Counted from the stretch's first letter, positions 1 through 9,413 are shown. The stretch is DNA of 52,327 nt from Dendronalium phyllosphericum CENA369 (GCF_016056275.1 NZ_JAECZA010000235.1:1-52327); one strand, 5' to 3'. Made by a program: numbers and translations. The notes: generated by a model not told the origin, from the sequence alone.

Positions 1-34
1 CCTACACCCCTACACCCCTACACCCCTACATCCT
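1..34. repeat. CTACACCC tandem repeat inside the NRPS reading frame
   Basis: Three perfect copies and one degenerate copy of the octamer CTACACCC lie just before A3 of the adenylation domain. The frame stays open through them. The same motif occurs between genes near 30136-30167 and, inverted, near 51467-51495, so it is a dispersed repeat that here is probably translated. Confidence 0.8.
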
Positions 35-2194
35 CAAGATCCATCAGCTTTAGCTTATATTATCTACACTTCCGGTTCTACGGGTTTACCCAAAGGCGTG
101 ATGATAGATCATCGGGGTGCGGTAAATACCATTTTGGATATCAATAGACGCTTTGGAATTAAATCAAGCGATCGCATCTTAGCTTTATCAGCATTAAACT
201 TCGACCTCTCAGTTTACGACATCTTCGGCATATTAGCGGCGGGAGGAACGATAGTTATTCCCTCAGCAGATAAAACCAAAGATCCTGCACACTGGTTAGA
301 GTTAATAGTATCTCAGCAAATTACCCTGTGGAACTCAGTTCCAGCTTTGATGCAAATGTTGGTAGAATATCTTACCAACCAACCACAACAACCATCATCT
401 CTGCGTTTAGCTTTGTTGAGTGGAGATTGGCTACCTCTGAATTTACCAAATCAAATTCAAAAATTGTGGTCAAATATCCAAGTAGTGAGTTTGGGAGGAG
501 CAACAGAAGCTTCCATTTGGTCAATTTACTATCCAATTACCCAAATCGATCCTAACTGGAAAAGTATTCCCTACGGCAAACCACTCGATAATCAACAAGT
601 ATATGTATTAAATCACAATTTACAGCAAACTCCTGTTTGGGTAACGGGACAACTATATATTGGGGGAGTCGGTTTAGCAAAAGGTTACTGGAAAGATGAA
701 GAAAAGACAAACGCTAGTTTCATTACTGATCCAGTTACCAAAGAAAAATTATATAAAACAGGTGACTTGGGACGTTATTTACCCGACGGGAATATAGAAT
801 TTTTAGGAAGAGAAGATTTTCAAGTCAAAATCAATGGTTATCGCATTGAACTTGGTGAAATTGAAGCAATATTAAAACAGCATTCCACTGTTAAAGAAGC
901 AGTAGTTACAACAGTGGAAAAAACACAACAATTAGTTGCTTATATTGTTAGCGATACACCAACTCCCAATTTAGCAGAAGCTTACCAACCATCTCAACAA
1001 GCAGGAGTATTAACCGATGCTGGAGAACGCATCGAATTTAAACTCCAACAACCAGGAATCCGCAAATCGGAATCATCGCCAATTACTATTCACTTACCCA
1101 AATCTGAACTTGAGCAAACACCTTATCTAGAACGCCAAAGTTACAGACAATTTTTACCACAACAGATATCCCTAGAACAATTTAGCAAATTTCTCAACTG
1201 TCTCCAGCAAATGCAACTAGGTGATTATCCCCTCCCCAAATATCGCTATCCTTCTGCTGGGAGTCTTTATCCCGTACAAACTTACTTATTCATCAAACCC
1301 AACAGCATCGAAACCCTTCCCGCCGGAATATATTATTATCATCCCAGCGACCACAATTTAATCTTACTCCACAGCACCAACGAAATAGATAGTAGTGTTT
1401 ATCTTGAGAATCAACCACTTTTTCAACAATCCGCTTTTGCGATATATTTGATTGGGAAACTAAGTGCGATCGCACCGATGTATGGAGAAATCGCTAGAGA
1501 CTTCTGTCTTTTAGAAGCAGGACACATCGGACAATTACTCATGAACAGCGCACCGACTCAAGAAATTGGTCTTTGTCCCCTTGGCTATTTAGAATTTCCA
1601 CCAATTCAAGATTTATTTCAACTAGAAGCCAATCAAATTCTCCTTTATAGCTTTGTTGGTGGAAAAATATACCCAACAGATTCTCAGCAATGGTCAATAC
1701 TTAAAAATCCTCAAACTACCAAATCAAATACTACCCAATTCCGAGAATATCTACAGCAGAAACTTCCACAATATATGATACCTGCTGAATATATTTTCAT
1801 TGACACCTTACCCCTAACCACCAACGGAAAAATAGATAGAAAAGCCTTACCAACCCCCAATCTCGCAACAGCCAAATCAGCAACCTTAGTTCCTCCGCAA
1901 ACCCAAACCGAAAAAACAATCGCCGAATTTATCCAACAACTGCTGCAAATCGAAGCAGTGGGAATACAGAATAATTTCTTTGAGTTAGGAATAGACTCAC
2001 TCAAACTTGTGCAATTGAAAAATCACTTACAAAATCAACTCCAAGTCAATATTCCCATGCGCCAATTATTAGTGGAAACAACAAATATTCAACAACTAGC
2101 ATTAGCCATTGACGAACAATTAATTATCGCTAAAATCACACAAAAACCATTAGCCACAGAACAAGACGACGATAAAGAAATCATCCAAATTTGA
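2..2194 (+). CDS. NRPS module fragment: Cys-specific A domain with embedded oxidase, then PCP (5' end outside window)
   Basis: The frame is open from base 2, so the gene starts upstream of the window. Adenylation core motifs are visible: YTSGSTGLPKG (A3), KTGDLGRY (A7) and NGYRIELGEIE (A8). Substrate-pocket residues read from FDLSVYD, WNSVPA, LLSGDW and GGATEASIW fit the known cysteine code DLYNLSLIWK. Between A8 and A10 (NGKIDRK) lies a SagB/McbC-type flavin oxidoreductase (about residues 350-575, with YPSAGSLYPVQ and FCLLEAGHIGQ). This is the arrangement of thiazoline oxidases such as EpoB. A carrier domain follows with GIDSL; the pantetheine serine is codon 1997-1999. There is no thioesterase, so the chain passes on to the next protein. 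Predicted role: load Cys and, with a Cy domain expected upstream, form and oxidise a thiazoline to a thiazole. Domain calls are strong; the final product is inferred. Confidence 0.93.
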   Translation, partial: LHPYTPTPLHPQDPSALAYIIYTSGSTGLPKGVMIDHRGAVNTILDINRRFGIKSSDRILALSALNFDLSVYDIFGILAAGGTIVIPSADKTKDPAHWLELIVSQQITLWNSVPALMQMLVEYLTNQPQQPSSLRLALLSGDWLPLNLPNQIQKLWSNIQVVSLGGATEASIWSIYYPITQIDPNWKSIPYGKPLDNQQVYVLNHNLQQTPVWVTGQLYIGGVGLAKGYWKDEEKTNASFITDPVTKEKLYKTGDLGRYLPDGNIEFLGREDFQVKINGYRIELGEIEAILKQHSTVKEAVVTTVEKTQQLVAYIVSDTPTPNLAEAYQPSQQAGVLTDAGERIEFKLQQPGIRKSESSPITIHLPKSELEQTPYLERQSYRQFLPQQISLEQFSKFLNCLQQMQLGDYPLPKYRYPSAGSLYPVQTYLFIKPNSIETLPAGIYYYHPSDHNLILLHSTNEIDSSVYLENQPLFQQSAFAIYLIGKLSAIAPMYGEIARDFCLLEAGHIGQLLMNSAPTQEIGLCPLGYLEFPPIQDLFQLEANQILLYSFVGGKIYPTDSQQWSILKNPQTTKSNTTQFREYLQQKLPQYMIPAEYIFIDTLPLTTNGKIDRKALPTPNLATAKSATLVPPQTQTEKTIAEFIQQLLQIEAVGIQNNFFELGIDSLKLVQLKNHLQNQLQVNIPMRQLLVETTNIQQLALAIDEQLIIAKITQKPLATEQDDDKEIIQI

Positions 2195-2521
2195 ATGTAT
2201 TCCGCATAGACCTCTTGCAAAATTTCTTTATTTTATATTCTTCTTTGCGCCTTTGCGCCTTTGCGTGAGATAAAAATAGTATGGTTCATTTACCTGAAAA
2301 TTGCTGTAAATGAGGTACAAATTTTTGAAACGCAAAGGAACGCAAAGTAAAGCACAGAGTTACGCAGAGATTTCTGAAGAGACTAAAAAATACTATAAAC
2401 GAACCACAAAGAACGCAAAGAACGCAAAGTTAAGAGAATTAAAAAGGGTTTTTGCATTATCAAGTGAATATTATTATCTGTGCAATTGGTGTTCGTTAAA
2501 TCAAAAATTAAGAAAAACATT
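2195..2521. repeat. Intergenic region with CGCAAAG-type repeats
   Basis: No gene is seen here. The left part has tandem TTTGCGCC units (about 2243-2266). The right part has complementary CGCAAAGGAA and GAACGCAAAG units (about 2331-2349 and 2401-2430), so the two halves could pair into a long imperfect stem. The open frames crossing this stretch are made of repeat sequence. It separates two NRPS genes that probably work together. Confidence 0.7.
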
Positions 2522-5500
2522 ATGAACAAAAACCAACTTTTAATCGAACTCGAAAAACGAGGAATCAAACTCTGGTTAGAAAATGACCTATTAAACATCG
2601 AAGCACCAAAAGGAACATTAACACCAGAACTACGCGATTCCCTCAAAGAACATAAACCAGAAATTATCAAACTCCTAAATCTCAGCAATATAAAAACAAC
2701 CTCCTTACCAATCATAAAACCAAATCCCCAGCAACGTTACCAACCATTTACACTCACCGACATCCAACAAGCACATTGGTTAGGACGCAACCAAGTATTT
2801 GAATTAAGCCATGTCAGCAACCATGTTTACATAGAATTTGAGACTAATAATTTAGACATATCCCGCCTAACAGCAGCTTGGCAAAAACTCATTCAACGTC
2901 ATGATATGCTACGAGCGATAGTATTACCCACAGGAGAGCAACAAATCTTAGATCAAGTTCCCAATTATCAAATTAATATCCTAGATTTACAAGAATCAGA
3001 AACCCAAAAACTCGAAACTGAATTAATAGCAATCCGCAAAAAATTATCTCAGCAAAACTTACCTTCACACCAATGGCCTTGGTTTGATATTCGAGCCACT
3101 TATTTAAATCAAGAACAAATTCGGCTGCATCTTAGCATGGATTTATTACTGATAGATGCTGCGAGTATTCGGATTTTATTTCACGAATGGAATCAACTTT
3201 ATCAAAATATCGAGTTATTATTACCACCATTAGAACTATCATTTCGAGATTATGTGATTACAAAAAATTCTCTCCAAGACTCAGAATTAGTCAAGCGATC
3301 GCAATCTTACTGGTTCAATCGTTTAGATACTCTACCACCAGCACCAGAATTACCCCTAGCTTGTTTTTCTAGTGAATTAAAAGAGTATACATTCAAACGC
3401 TATGCTGGAAAACTAGAACCCCATATATGGCAAAAATTAAAACAGCGAGGTCAAAAAGCTGGTTTAACTCCTTCTATTATCTTGCTAACCGCTTTTGCAG
3501 AAATTTTAACTTTGTGGAGTAAAAATCCTCAGTTTACTCTCAACTTAACTGTCCTGGAACGTCTACCCCTCCATCCTCAGATAAATCAAATTATTGGCGA
3601 TTTTACCAATACAAATCTCTTAGCAATAGACAATTCATCTCCAAATACATTTACAAATCTAGCTCTAAAAATACAGCAACAATTACTACAAGACTTAGAT
3701 CATATTTATATTAGTGGAGTAGAAGTACTGCGGAAATTGCTCAATCAAAAGAAAACAGAATTAACCGCAGCTATGCCTATAGTATTTAGTAGTGTTTTAG
3801 GTTTGGGTAATTTTGCTCAGGGAGATTTAGAATATAACTTTTTGGGAGAAGTAGTATATGGTATTAGCCAAACACCGCAAGTTTCCTTAGAACATCAAGT
3901 AGCAGAACACAACGGAAGCTTAATTTTTAATTGGGATGCAGTAGAAGCACTTTTCCCTATGGGAATGTTGGATGAAATGTTTACAGTTTACTGCAATTTG
4001 CTGGAGCGTTTAGCCCAAGAAAATGAATTGTGGACAGAACCCATAGAATTATTACCATCAATCCCAATTCATCCTCATCCACCAATCCCAGAAACAGCTT
4101 TACTCCACACCTTGTTTTTTGCACAAGTATCTCAACGTCCACAACAACAAGCCATCATTAGCAGCGATCGCATTCTCACCTATCAAGAGTTAAGCGATCG
4201 CGTCACTGAATTAGCACGACAATTAGGCGATCGTTCTGAGGTGGCGATCGCTATCATTATGGAAAAAGGTTGGAAACAGGTTGTCGCTGCTTTGGCTATC
4301 CTTACTGCTGGTGGGATCTATGTCCCCATCGATCCAGGATTACCACAAGAACGTATATGGTATTGTTTACAACAAGCACAAGTCAAACTCATACTGACTG
4401 AAACTTGCCTTGTTCATAGTCTGGAATATCTAGCGAACATCCCAAGGCTGTGTATAGATTCTCCACAACCTTGTTCATCTTGTCCGTCATTCAAGCAAGT
4501 CCCAAAACCCACAGACTTAGCCTATATCATCTACACCTCTGGTTCTACAGGAACACCCAAAGGTGTAATGATTACTCATGAAAGTGCAGTCAACACGATT
4601 TTAGATATTAACGAACGCTTTCGCATCGATTCCAGCGATCGCATCTTAGCTATTTCTGCTTTCAGCTTTGACCTCTCAGTTTACGACATCTTCGGCACTT
4701 TAGCAGCAGGAGGAACAATAGTCATTCCTGATGCTGCAAACAGTAAAGATCCATCTCATTGGAGTGAATTAATTACCACACACCAAATCACAATTTGGAA
4801 CTCAGTTCCCGCTTTCATGCAGATGTTAATTGAGTATAATTTAAATCATCATCAAGTAGTATTTAATACTCTCAGGTTGGTTTTATTGAGTGGTGATTGG
4901 ATACCCCTGAATTTACCCACTCAAATCCAAGCATTATCTCCACAAGCCGAAATCATTAGTTTAGGAGGAGCAACAGAAGCCGCCATCTGGTCAATTTATT
5001 ATTCAATTACCCAACTTGACCCCAATTGGAAAAGTATTCCCTACGGAAAACCACTTAAAAATCAATATATTTATGTTTTAAATACATCTCTGAAAAAATG
5101 TCCTGTTTGGGTGACAGGAGAATTATATATTGGCGGTATCGGATTAGCAAAAGGTTATTGGCAAGATGAAGAAAAGACAAACGCTAGTTTCATTACTCAT
5201 CCAATTACGAAAGAAAAATTATATAAAACAGGTGACTTGGGACGCTACTTACCCGATGGGAATATAGAATTTTTAGGAAGAGAAGATTTTCAAGTTAAAA
5301 TCAATGGTTATCGTATTGAACTAGGTGAAATTGAAGCAACACTAAAACAGCATTCCACTGTTAAAGAAGTTGTCGTTACAACAGTCCCAAAAACACAACA
5401 ACTAATTGCTTACATTGTTCCCCAAATAGAGTCAAACATCACCACTCAAGAAATACGTTCTTTTCTCCAAACCAAATTACCAGCATACATGATCCCCTCT

Positions 5501-6682
5501 ACTTTTGTGTTGTTAGCATCTTTCCATCTCACAGCAAATGGTAAAGTGGATCGTCAGGCACTACCTATTCTTGAAGGTACACAACCAGAATTAACACAAA
5601 CTTTTACGCCGCCTCGTAACCAAATAGAAGAACTATTAATTACAACTTGGACGGAATTATTTCAAATTCCGCAAATCAGCATTTATGACAACTTTTTTGC
5701 ATTAGGCGGACACTCATTTTTAGCACTAAAATTAATCTCAAAAATCAATCATAAATTTCAGACAAATATACCTCTTAGTACACTTTTTCACTATCCAACT
5801 GTAGCCGAATTAGGAAATTTTCTCATCCAAAATTATCACGCTTCCCCAACACCAATATCTTTAGTCCCCATTCAACCAAAGGGAACTCAACCACCATTAT
5901 TCTGTATTCATCCCACAGGGGGACAAGTAATGGTGTATCAACATCTTGCCAACTGTTTAGGAACAGATCGACCTGTATACGCTCTCCAGTCTCGCGCTCT
6001 CAACAACTCACTTGATGAGCATAATAGCATTGAAAATATGGCTGTCGAATACGCAAAAATCATTCGCCAACATCAACCTCATGGTGGTTATCATCTCATG
6101 GGCTGGTCTATGGGTGGAGTCATTGCTGTTAGTATTACCAAAGAATTAGAACACCAAGGATGTCAAGTTGATTTTCTTGGACTTGTAGATGCGTTCTTAT
6201 TTCCAGATAATACACCAACTTTGACACCCGATCCTTTATATGAATTAGCATTAGTGTTTGGTGGGACTTTTGTTGATGCTTTGATGACGCTAGATACTGT
6301 TCAACAGCAGCAACTACGAGAGCAACTCATAAATTTAACTGCTATTGAACGTCTGCAATTAATCATGAATTGGGGACAATCACAAAATTTACTTTCAACA
6401 GAACTATCTGAAGTATCAATGAAAATATTGCAAAAACAACTAGAAATAACCGAAATCCACCAAAAACTCTTGAAAAACCATCAACCACCTCAAATCAAAG
6501 CCCAAATCTGTATCTGGTGGGCTGCACAACAACTCACACCTAAATTACCTTGTACCAACTGGAGTCAATATACTATCAACACAACTCACAACAGAATCTT
6601 AGATGGCAACCATTTTACCATTATGTATTATCCGTATATTACAACACTAGCCCAGGATTTACAATACCGTATGTGTGTTTAG
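2522..6682 (+). CDS. NRPS: TubC docking - heterocyclisation (Cy) - A(Cys) - PCP - thioesterase
   Basis: I chose the ATG at 2522 because a TubC-type N-terminal docking domain (residues 1-52, starting MNKNQLLIELEKRGIKLW) begins exactly there; an in-frame ATG at 2480 adds only unrelated residues. A Cy domain follows (about 75-500) with the cyclisation motif DLLLIDAAS (207-215) in place of HHxxxDG. The A domain (about 545-1010) has YTSGSTGTPKG and the pocket signature of FDLSVYD, WNSVPA, LLSGDW and GGATEAAIW, matching the cysteine code DLYNLSLIWK. The PCP serine is Ser1065 (GGHSF). A type I thioesterase ends the protein, with GWSMGG (Ser1196) and a late GNHF histidine. No methyltransferase or second oxidase is present. 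It should condense and cyclise Cys to a thiazoline, then release the chain. It probably receives its substrate from the upstream NRPS through the docking domain. Confidence 0.94.
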   Translation: MNKNQLLIELEKRGIKLWLENDLLNIEAPKGTLTPELRDSLKEHKPEIIKLLNLSNIKTTSLPIIKPNPQQRYQPFTLTDIQQAHWLGRNQVFELSHVSNHVYIEFETNNLDISRLTAAWQKLIQRHDMLRAIVLPTGEQQILDQVPNYQINILDLQESETQKLETELIAIRKKLSQQNLPSHQWPWFDIRATYLNQEQIRLHLSMDLLLIDAASIRILFHEWNQLYQNIELLLPPLELSFRDYVITKNSLQDSELVKRSQSYWFNRLDTLPPAPELPLACFSSELKEYTFKRYAGKLEPHIWQKLKQRGQKAGLTPSIILLTAFAEILTLWSKNPQFTLNLTVLERLPLHPQINQIIGDFTNTNLLAIDNSSPNTFTNLALKIQQQLLQDLDHIYISGVEVLRKLLNQKKTELTAAMPIVFSSVLGLGNFAQGDLEYNFLGEVVYGISQTPQVSLEHQVAEHNGSLIFNWDAVEALFPMGMLDEMFTVYCNLLERLAQENELWTEPIELLPSIPIHPHPPIPETALLHTLFFAQVSQRPQQQAIISSDRILTYQELSDRVTELARQLGDRSEVAIAIIMEKGWKQVVAALAILTAGGIYVPIDPGLPQERIWYCLQQAQVKLILTETCLVHSLEYLANIPRLCIDSPQPCSSCPSFKQVPKPTDLAYIIYTSGSTGTPKGVMITHESAVNTILDINERFRIDSSDRILAISAFSFDLSVYDIFGTLAAGGTIVIPDAANSKDPSHWSELITTHQITIWNSVPAFMQMLIEYNLNHHQVVFNTLRLVLLSGDWIPLNLPTQIQALSPQAEIISLGGATEAAIWSIYYSITQLDPNWKSIPYGKPLKNQYIYVLNTSLKKCPVWVTGELYIGGIGLAKGYWQDEEKTNASFITHPITKEKLYKTGDLGRYLPDGNIEFLGREDFQVKINGYRIELGEIEATLKQHSTVKEVVVTTVPKTQQLIAYIVPQIESNITTQEIRSFLQTKLPAYMIPSTFVLLASFHLTANGKVDRQALPILEGTQPELTQTFTPPRNQIEELLITTWTELFQIPQISIYDNFFALGGHSFLALKLISKINHKFQTNIPLSTLFHYPTVAELGNFLIQNYHASPTPISLVPIQPKGTQPPLFCIHPTGGQVMVYQHLANCLGTDRPVYALQSRALNNSLDEHNSIENMAVEYAKIIRQHQPHGGYHLMGWSMGGVIAVSITKELEHQGCQVDFLGLVDAFLFPDNTPTLTPDPLYELALVFGGTFVDALMTLDTVQQQQLREQLINLTAIERLQLIMNWGQSQNLLSTELSEVSMKILQKQLEITEIHQKLLKNHQPPQIKAQICIWWAAQQLTPKLPCTNWSQYTINTTHNRILDGNHFTIMYYPYITTLAQDLQYRMCV

Positions 6683-6745
6683 TGGAGCAGGGGAGAAAAA
6701 ATTACTTAGGAATCTTACAAAGAGAAGGGAGTAAGTCAGAAAGTT

Positions 6746-6758
6746 TGACAGATTGTCA
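6746..6758 (+). promoter_or_regulatory. Dyad TGACA-GAT-TGTCA overlapping a TTGACA box upstream of petJ
   Basis: A perfect 5-bp inverted repeat with a 3-bp spacer lies 78 bp before the petJ start. TTGACA at 6745-6750 matches a -35 hexamer and overlaps the left arm, but I could not find a convincing -10 at the right spacing. It is a candidate operator, possibly for the BlaI-type protein encoded at 8576. The link is inference. Confidence 0.4.
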
Positions 6759-6836
6759 TTTGACGACGCAAGCCATGAGAAACGAAAATCATTGAGGATA
6801 TTGTGCCGAATAAACTTTTTGTAGAGAGAACATGGG

Positions 6837-7172
6837 ATGAAAAAAATTATTTCAGTGTTGTTGCTGGGTGTAGCGATTCTCGCTTTTGCTTTCAATAGTC
6901 CAGCTTTAGCAGCAGATGCAGCTAGTGGAGCCAAGGTCTTTAGTGCCAATTGTGCTTCTTGTCATGCAGGTGGTAAGAACTTGGTTCAAGCTAACAAAAC
7001 TTTGAAAAAAGATGCTTTAGAAAAGTTTGGAATGTACTCGGCAGAAGCGATTATCGCTCAAGTTACAAACGGTAAAAACGCTATGCCTGCTTTCAAAGGT
7101 CGTTTAAAACCAAATCAAATTGAAGATGTAGCAGCATATGTGCTGGGACAAGCAGACAAGGACTGGAAATAA
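6837..7172 (+). CDS. petJ: Cytochrome c6 (soluble electron carrier of photosynthesis)
   Basis: The 111-aa protein has a cleavable signal peptide (hydrophobic core 5-20, cleavage after PALA at 25), which sends it to the thylakoid lumen or periplasm. The mature part carries the single haem-binding motif CASCH (Cys39, Cys42, His43) and the axial Met83 in NAMPAF. Length and motifs fit class I cytochrome c6. It carries electrons from cytochrome b6f to photosystem I, or to respiratory oxidase, and replaces plastocyanin when copper is scarce. A purine-rich AGAGAGAA precedes the start. It has a dyad upstream and a terminator-like hairpin downstream, so it is probably transcribed alone. Confidence 0.96.
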   Translation: MKKIISVLLLGVAILAFAFNSPALAADAASGAKVFSANCASCHAGGKNLVQANKTLKKDALEKFGMYSAEAIIAQVTNGKNAMPAFKGRLKPNQIEDVAAYVLGQADKDWK

Positions 7173-7215
7173 AGTCAGAATACGAGAATAGGGCTGTTAT
7201 TCTTTAGTTACTAAA

Positions 7216-7245
7216 TAGTAGATAGGGTATGTGCCTTATCTACTA
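7216..7245 (+). terminator. Hairpin downstream of petJ
   Basis: Arms 7216-7227 and 7234-7245 form a 12-bp stem with one G-U pair and a 6-nt loop, about 45 bp after the petJ stop. The following bases are T-rich (ACTCTTGTTCT) but not a clean U tract. It probably ends petJ transcription. Confidence 0.5.
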
Positions 7246-7277
7246 CTCTTGTTCTGCTAGTAAAGTGAGATGTTATT

Positions 7278-8240
7278 ATGAGTCGTTTTTACCGATTCAT
7301 GCTCAATTTTGGTATTACTGTTGCACTCACCTGCTTTTTTCTCATTTCACCTGCATATTCATTGTCTACATCGGACATAGGAATCTCAGAAGATGACCTA
7401 TTCAAGCTAGGTATTGAAAAAATACAGCACGGCAATTACCCGGAAGCTATTCAAGATTTTACTGAGGTGATTAACCTCAAACATGATTTTTCTTCAGCTT
7501 ATAGCAATCGTTGTCTTGCTTATCTGCAATTAGGAGATTATCAGAATGCGATCGCCGATTGCAATCAGGCTCTAAAGCTAACACCCAACAATGTGGAAGC
7601 ACACCTCAACCGAGGACTAGCATACTACAGACAAGGGGACTATCAAGCAGCGATCGCTGACGATAATCAAGTTATCGCACTCAACAAGAATGATTTCAGA
7701 GCCTACTACAATCGAGGGGTAGCCCGTGGTATGTTGGGTAATCATCAACAAGCAATATCAGATTACAATCTAGCACTCACTAATATTCCCCAATTATCCA
7801 GTCTATTAAGAGCAGATATTTACAATGACCGGGGATTAGCTCATTTTGAGTTGTCAGACTTAAAAGCAGCTATGCTCGACTTCTCCCAAGCAATTGAACT
7901 CAATCATAATGACTACAGAGCATACTATAACCGAGGTTGTGCTTGTGGTAGAAGCGGCGATAACTCGTGTGCTATTAGGGATTTTGCTGTGGCACTCAAA
8001 CTCAACCCAATTAATGCGATGGCTTATCTTAATCGGGGTATAGCCTACCATCAACTTGGTCACGAACAAGCGGCAATTGCAGACTTACAAAAGGCAGTTG
8101 CATACTTTGCCCAACACAGAGAAACTAAAATCTATGAAAAAGCTTTAGGTTTCTTAAAAAATTTACAGCAACAGCTTTCATCTTTATCAGAAATTGCCCT
8201 CATTGGAGAGTGGCCGCTTTTTCCAATCTCAACAAATTGA
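7278..8240 (+). CDS. Exported tetratricopeptide repeat (TPR) protein
   Basis: The 320-aa protein starts with a hydrophobic signal segment (residues 8-29, ending SPAYS), so it is probably periplasmic or lumenal. The rest is about six TPR units of roughly 34 residues, with the recurring pattern A.YNRG.A....G....AI.D...A. (for example AYYNRGVARGMLGNHQQAI). TPRs bind other proteins; no catalytic motif is present. It sits between petJ and a BlaI-type regulator on the same strand, but the gaps on both sides are over 100 bp, so shared transcription is not shown. A specific function cannot be given. Confidence 0.85.
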   Translation: MSRFYRFMLNFGITVALTCFFLISPAYSLSTSDIGISEDDLFKLGIEKIQHGNYPEAIQDFTEVINLKHDFSSAYSNRCLAYLQLGDYQNAIADCNQALKLTPNNVEAHLNRGLAYYRQGDYQAAIADDNQVIALNKNDFRAYYNRGVARGMLGNHQQAISDYNLALTNIPQLSSLLRADIYNDRGLAHFELSDLKAAMLDFSQAIELNHNDYRAYYNRGCACGRSGDNSCAIRDFAVALKLNPINAMAYLNRGIAYHQLGHEQAAIADLQKAVAYFAQHRETKIYEKALGFLKNLQQQLSSLSEIALIGEWPLFPISTN

Positions 8241-8575
8241 TGAATTTCACCTAGGTAAATATACTGCTATTCAAAAATTATTAAATTCATAAAAATATTT
8301 GGTAGATACTAATTATGCTTTACATATCTGAACAAAGTAATTTATTAGCTTGAGGGGGAAGATAATATATCAATATTTGCAGGAATTTATTCAGGTAAAT
8401 ATCAAGATTTATTTAAGTTAGTAATCAGGGATTTATGCCAAATAAATAGATGAAATACTACTAATAGTCTTATCTTTGAGCCAATTTAATATACATTGTT
8501 GATTAATCAAAAATTAGTGATAAAGACAATCTATTTTTATCCTAATGCTCTTTCTTTACACCTGAATTTAAAATA
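8241..8575. other. AT-rich intergenic region upstream of the BlaI-type gene
   Basis: I see no gene or strong repeat in these 335 bases. It should hold the promoter of the regulator. A GACAAT half-site near 8524-8530 resembles one arm of the petJ dyad, but no full palindrome is present. Confidence 0.5.
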
Positions 8576-8995
8576 ATGTCTCCTTTACCTAATTATCGTC
8601 CTCAGCAGCTCTCGCTTGGCCCTCTGGAGAAAGAGATTTTGCATATCATCTGGGAACTTGGGAGCGTCACTGTTAAAGATGTGCATGAACGGGTCTTGGC
8701 TGACCTAAAGCGACAGTTAGCTTCTGCTTCAGTGACAACTATCCTAAATCGTTTGACTAAAAAAGGTTGGCTGACGTGCAATAAAGAAAGTCGCAATTAT
8801 AGATGGCAACCACAGATATCCAAGCAAGAGGCACAGATACTCCAAGCCTACGATTGCTTGCATCAATTCTTAGCAGTAGGTAATCCAGATGTGGTTGCAG
8901 CTTTTGCCGACAGCCTGGATCGAGACAGTGTGGAAAAATTTGAGGCGATCGCTCAAAAAATACAAGCATTTCGCGTCCTTAAGCAGGATAATTAA
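8576..8995 (+). CDS. BlaI/MecI/CopY-family winged-helix repressor (PetR-like candidate)
   Basis: The 139-aa protein matches the BlaI family in length and layout. An N-terminal winged helix (about 12-80) has LGPLEKEILHIIWELGSVTV and SVTTILNRLTKKGWL, the recognition helix and wing region. A short C-terminal helical part (about 95-135) should serve dimerisation. BlaI proteins bind dyads as dimers and are often inactivated by a partner membrane protease (BlaR/M56). In Synechocystis a BlaI-type protein, PetR, with the protease PetP, controls the petJ/petE copper switch. The nearby petJ makes a similar role plausible here, but that is inference. No protease gene follows; the stop overlaps an 18-codon frame. 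Confidence 0.85.
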   Translation: MSPLPNYRPQQLSLGPLEKEILHIIWELGSVTVKDVHERVLADLKRQLASASVTTILNRLTKKGWLTCNKESRNYRWQPQISKQEAQILQAYDCLHQFLAVGNPDVVAAFADSLDRDSVEKFEAIAQKIQAFRVLKQDN

Positions 8996-9051
8996 TGCGT
9001 CATTTAATACTAACCAAAGTTAATTACGCTTTGTTCTACGTTTTACTCTAA
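8995..9051 (+). pseudogene. 18-codon frame overlapping the BlaI stop (possible remnant of a BlaR/PetP-type gene)
   Basis: TAATG couples the BlaI stop to an ATG that opens an 18-residue frame, MRHLILTKVNYALFYVLL. It is hydrophobic, like the first membrane helix of M56 proteases that often follow blaI genes with overlap. The frame then stops and nothing protease-like follows before the permease. Too short to prove; it could be chance. Confidence 0.25.
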
Positions 9052-9413
9052 TAAGCAAATTCCTACCGTACTCCACGAAAACTGCGATCGCAATCTTCGT
9101 CGATACTCAAAAGCCATAATTGCTTCTTATCTAATACCTTTAGACTTCTGAGAAAAACATTCGGTAGGATAGGAAATAGGGATGAGTTTTCGTAAGGATT
9201 CAGAGGGTGTTTGAAAAGTTGTGAGCAGTAAAAATTTATGCAAAACGCCGCACCATGATGCGAATCATCGCAAGATAGATAAGTAGGTAAATAGAATCCG
9301 CATCCGAGAGTAAAGTTTTGTTTATGACTCATGAGCAGAGTCAGGATTATTCATCCGAGAGCTATACCTTCAGATTCTTACCGTTATCTATTGCGTTAGC
9401 AGGTAAAAAAAGG
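9052..9413. other. Intergenic region before the FecCD permease
   Basis: I see no gene. The sequence has one HIP1 site and a small dyad at 9255-9268, described separately. An in-frame ATG at 9321 would lengthen the permease by about 30 residues, but those residues do not resemble a FecCD N-terminus. Confidence 0.5.
9255..9268. promoter_or_regulatory. Dyad ATGAT-GCGA-ATCAT, possible metal-repressor site
   Basis: A perfect 5-bp inverted repeat with a 4-bp spacer lies about 150 bp before the likely permease start. It has the GAT...ATC character of Fur-type boxes but is shorter than the 19-bp consensus. Given the iron-uptake genes downstream it is worth testing; the assignment is weak. Confidence 0.25.

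Noticed and set aside
2310-2525. 71-codon frame between the NRPS genes
   Set aside because: It is composed of CGCAAAG and CACAAAG repeats and has no conserved protein pattern.
9063-9332. 89-codon frame on the - strand before the permease
   Set aside because: No ribosome site, no recognised domain, and it overlaps the likely control region of the permease.
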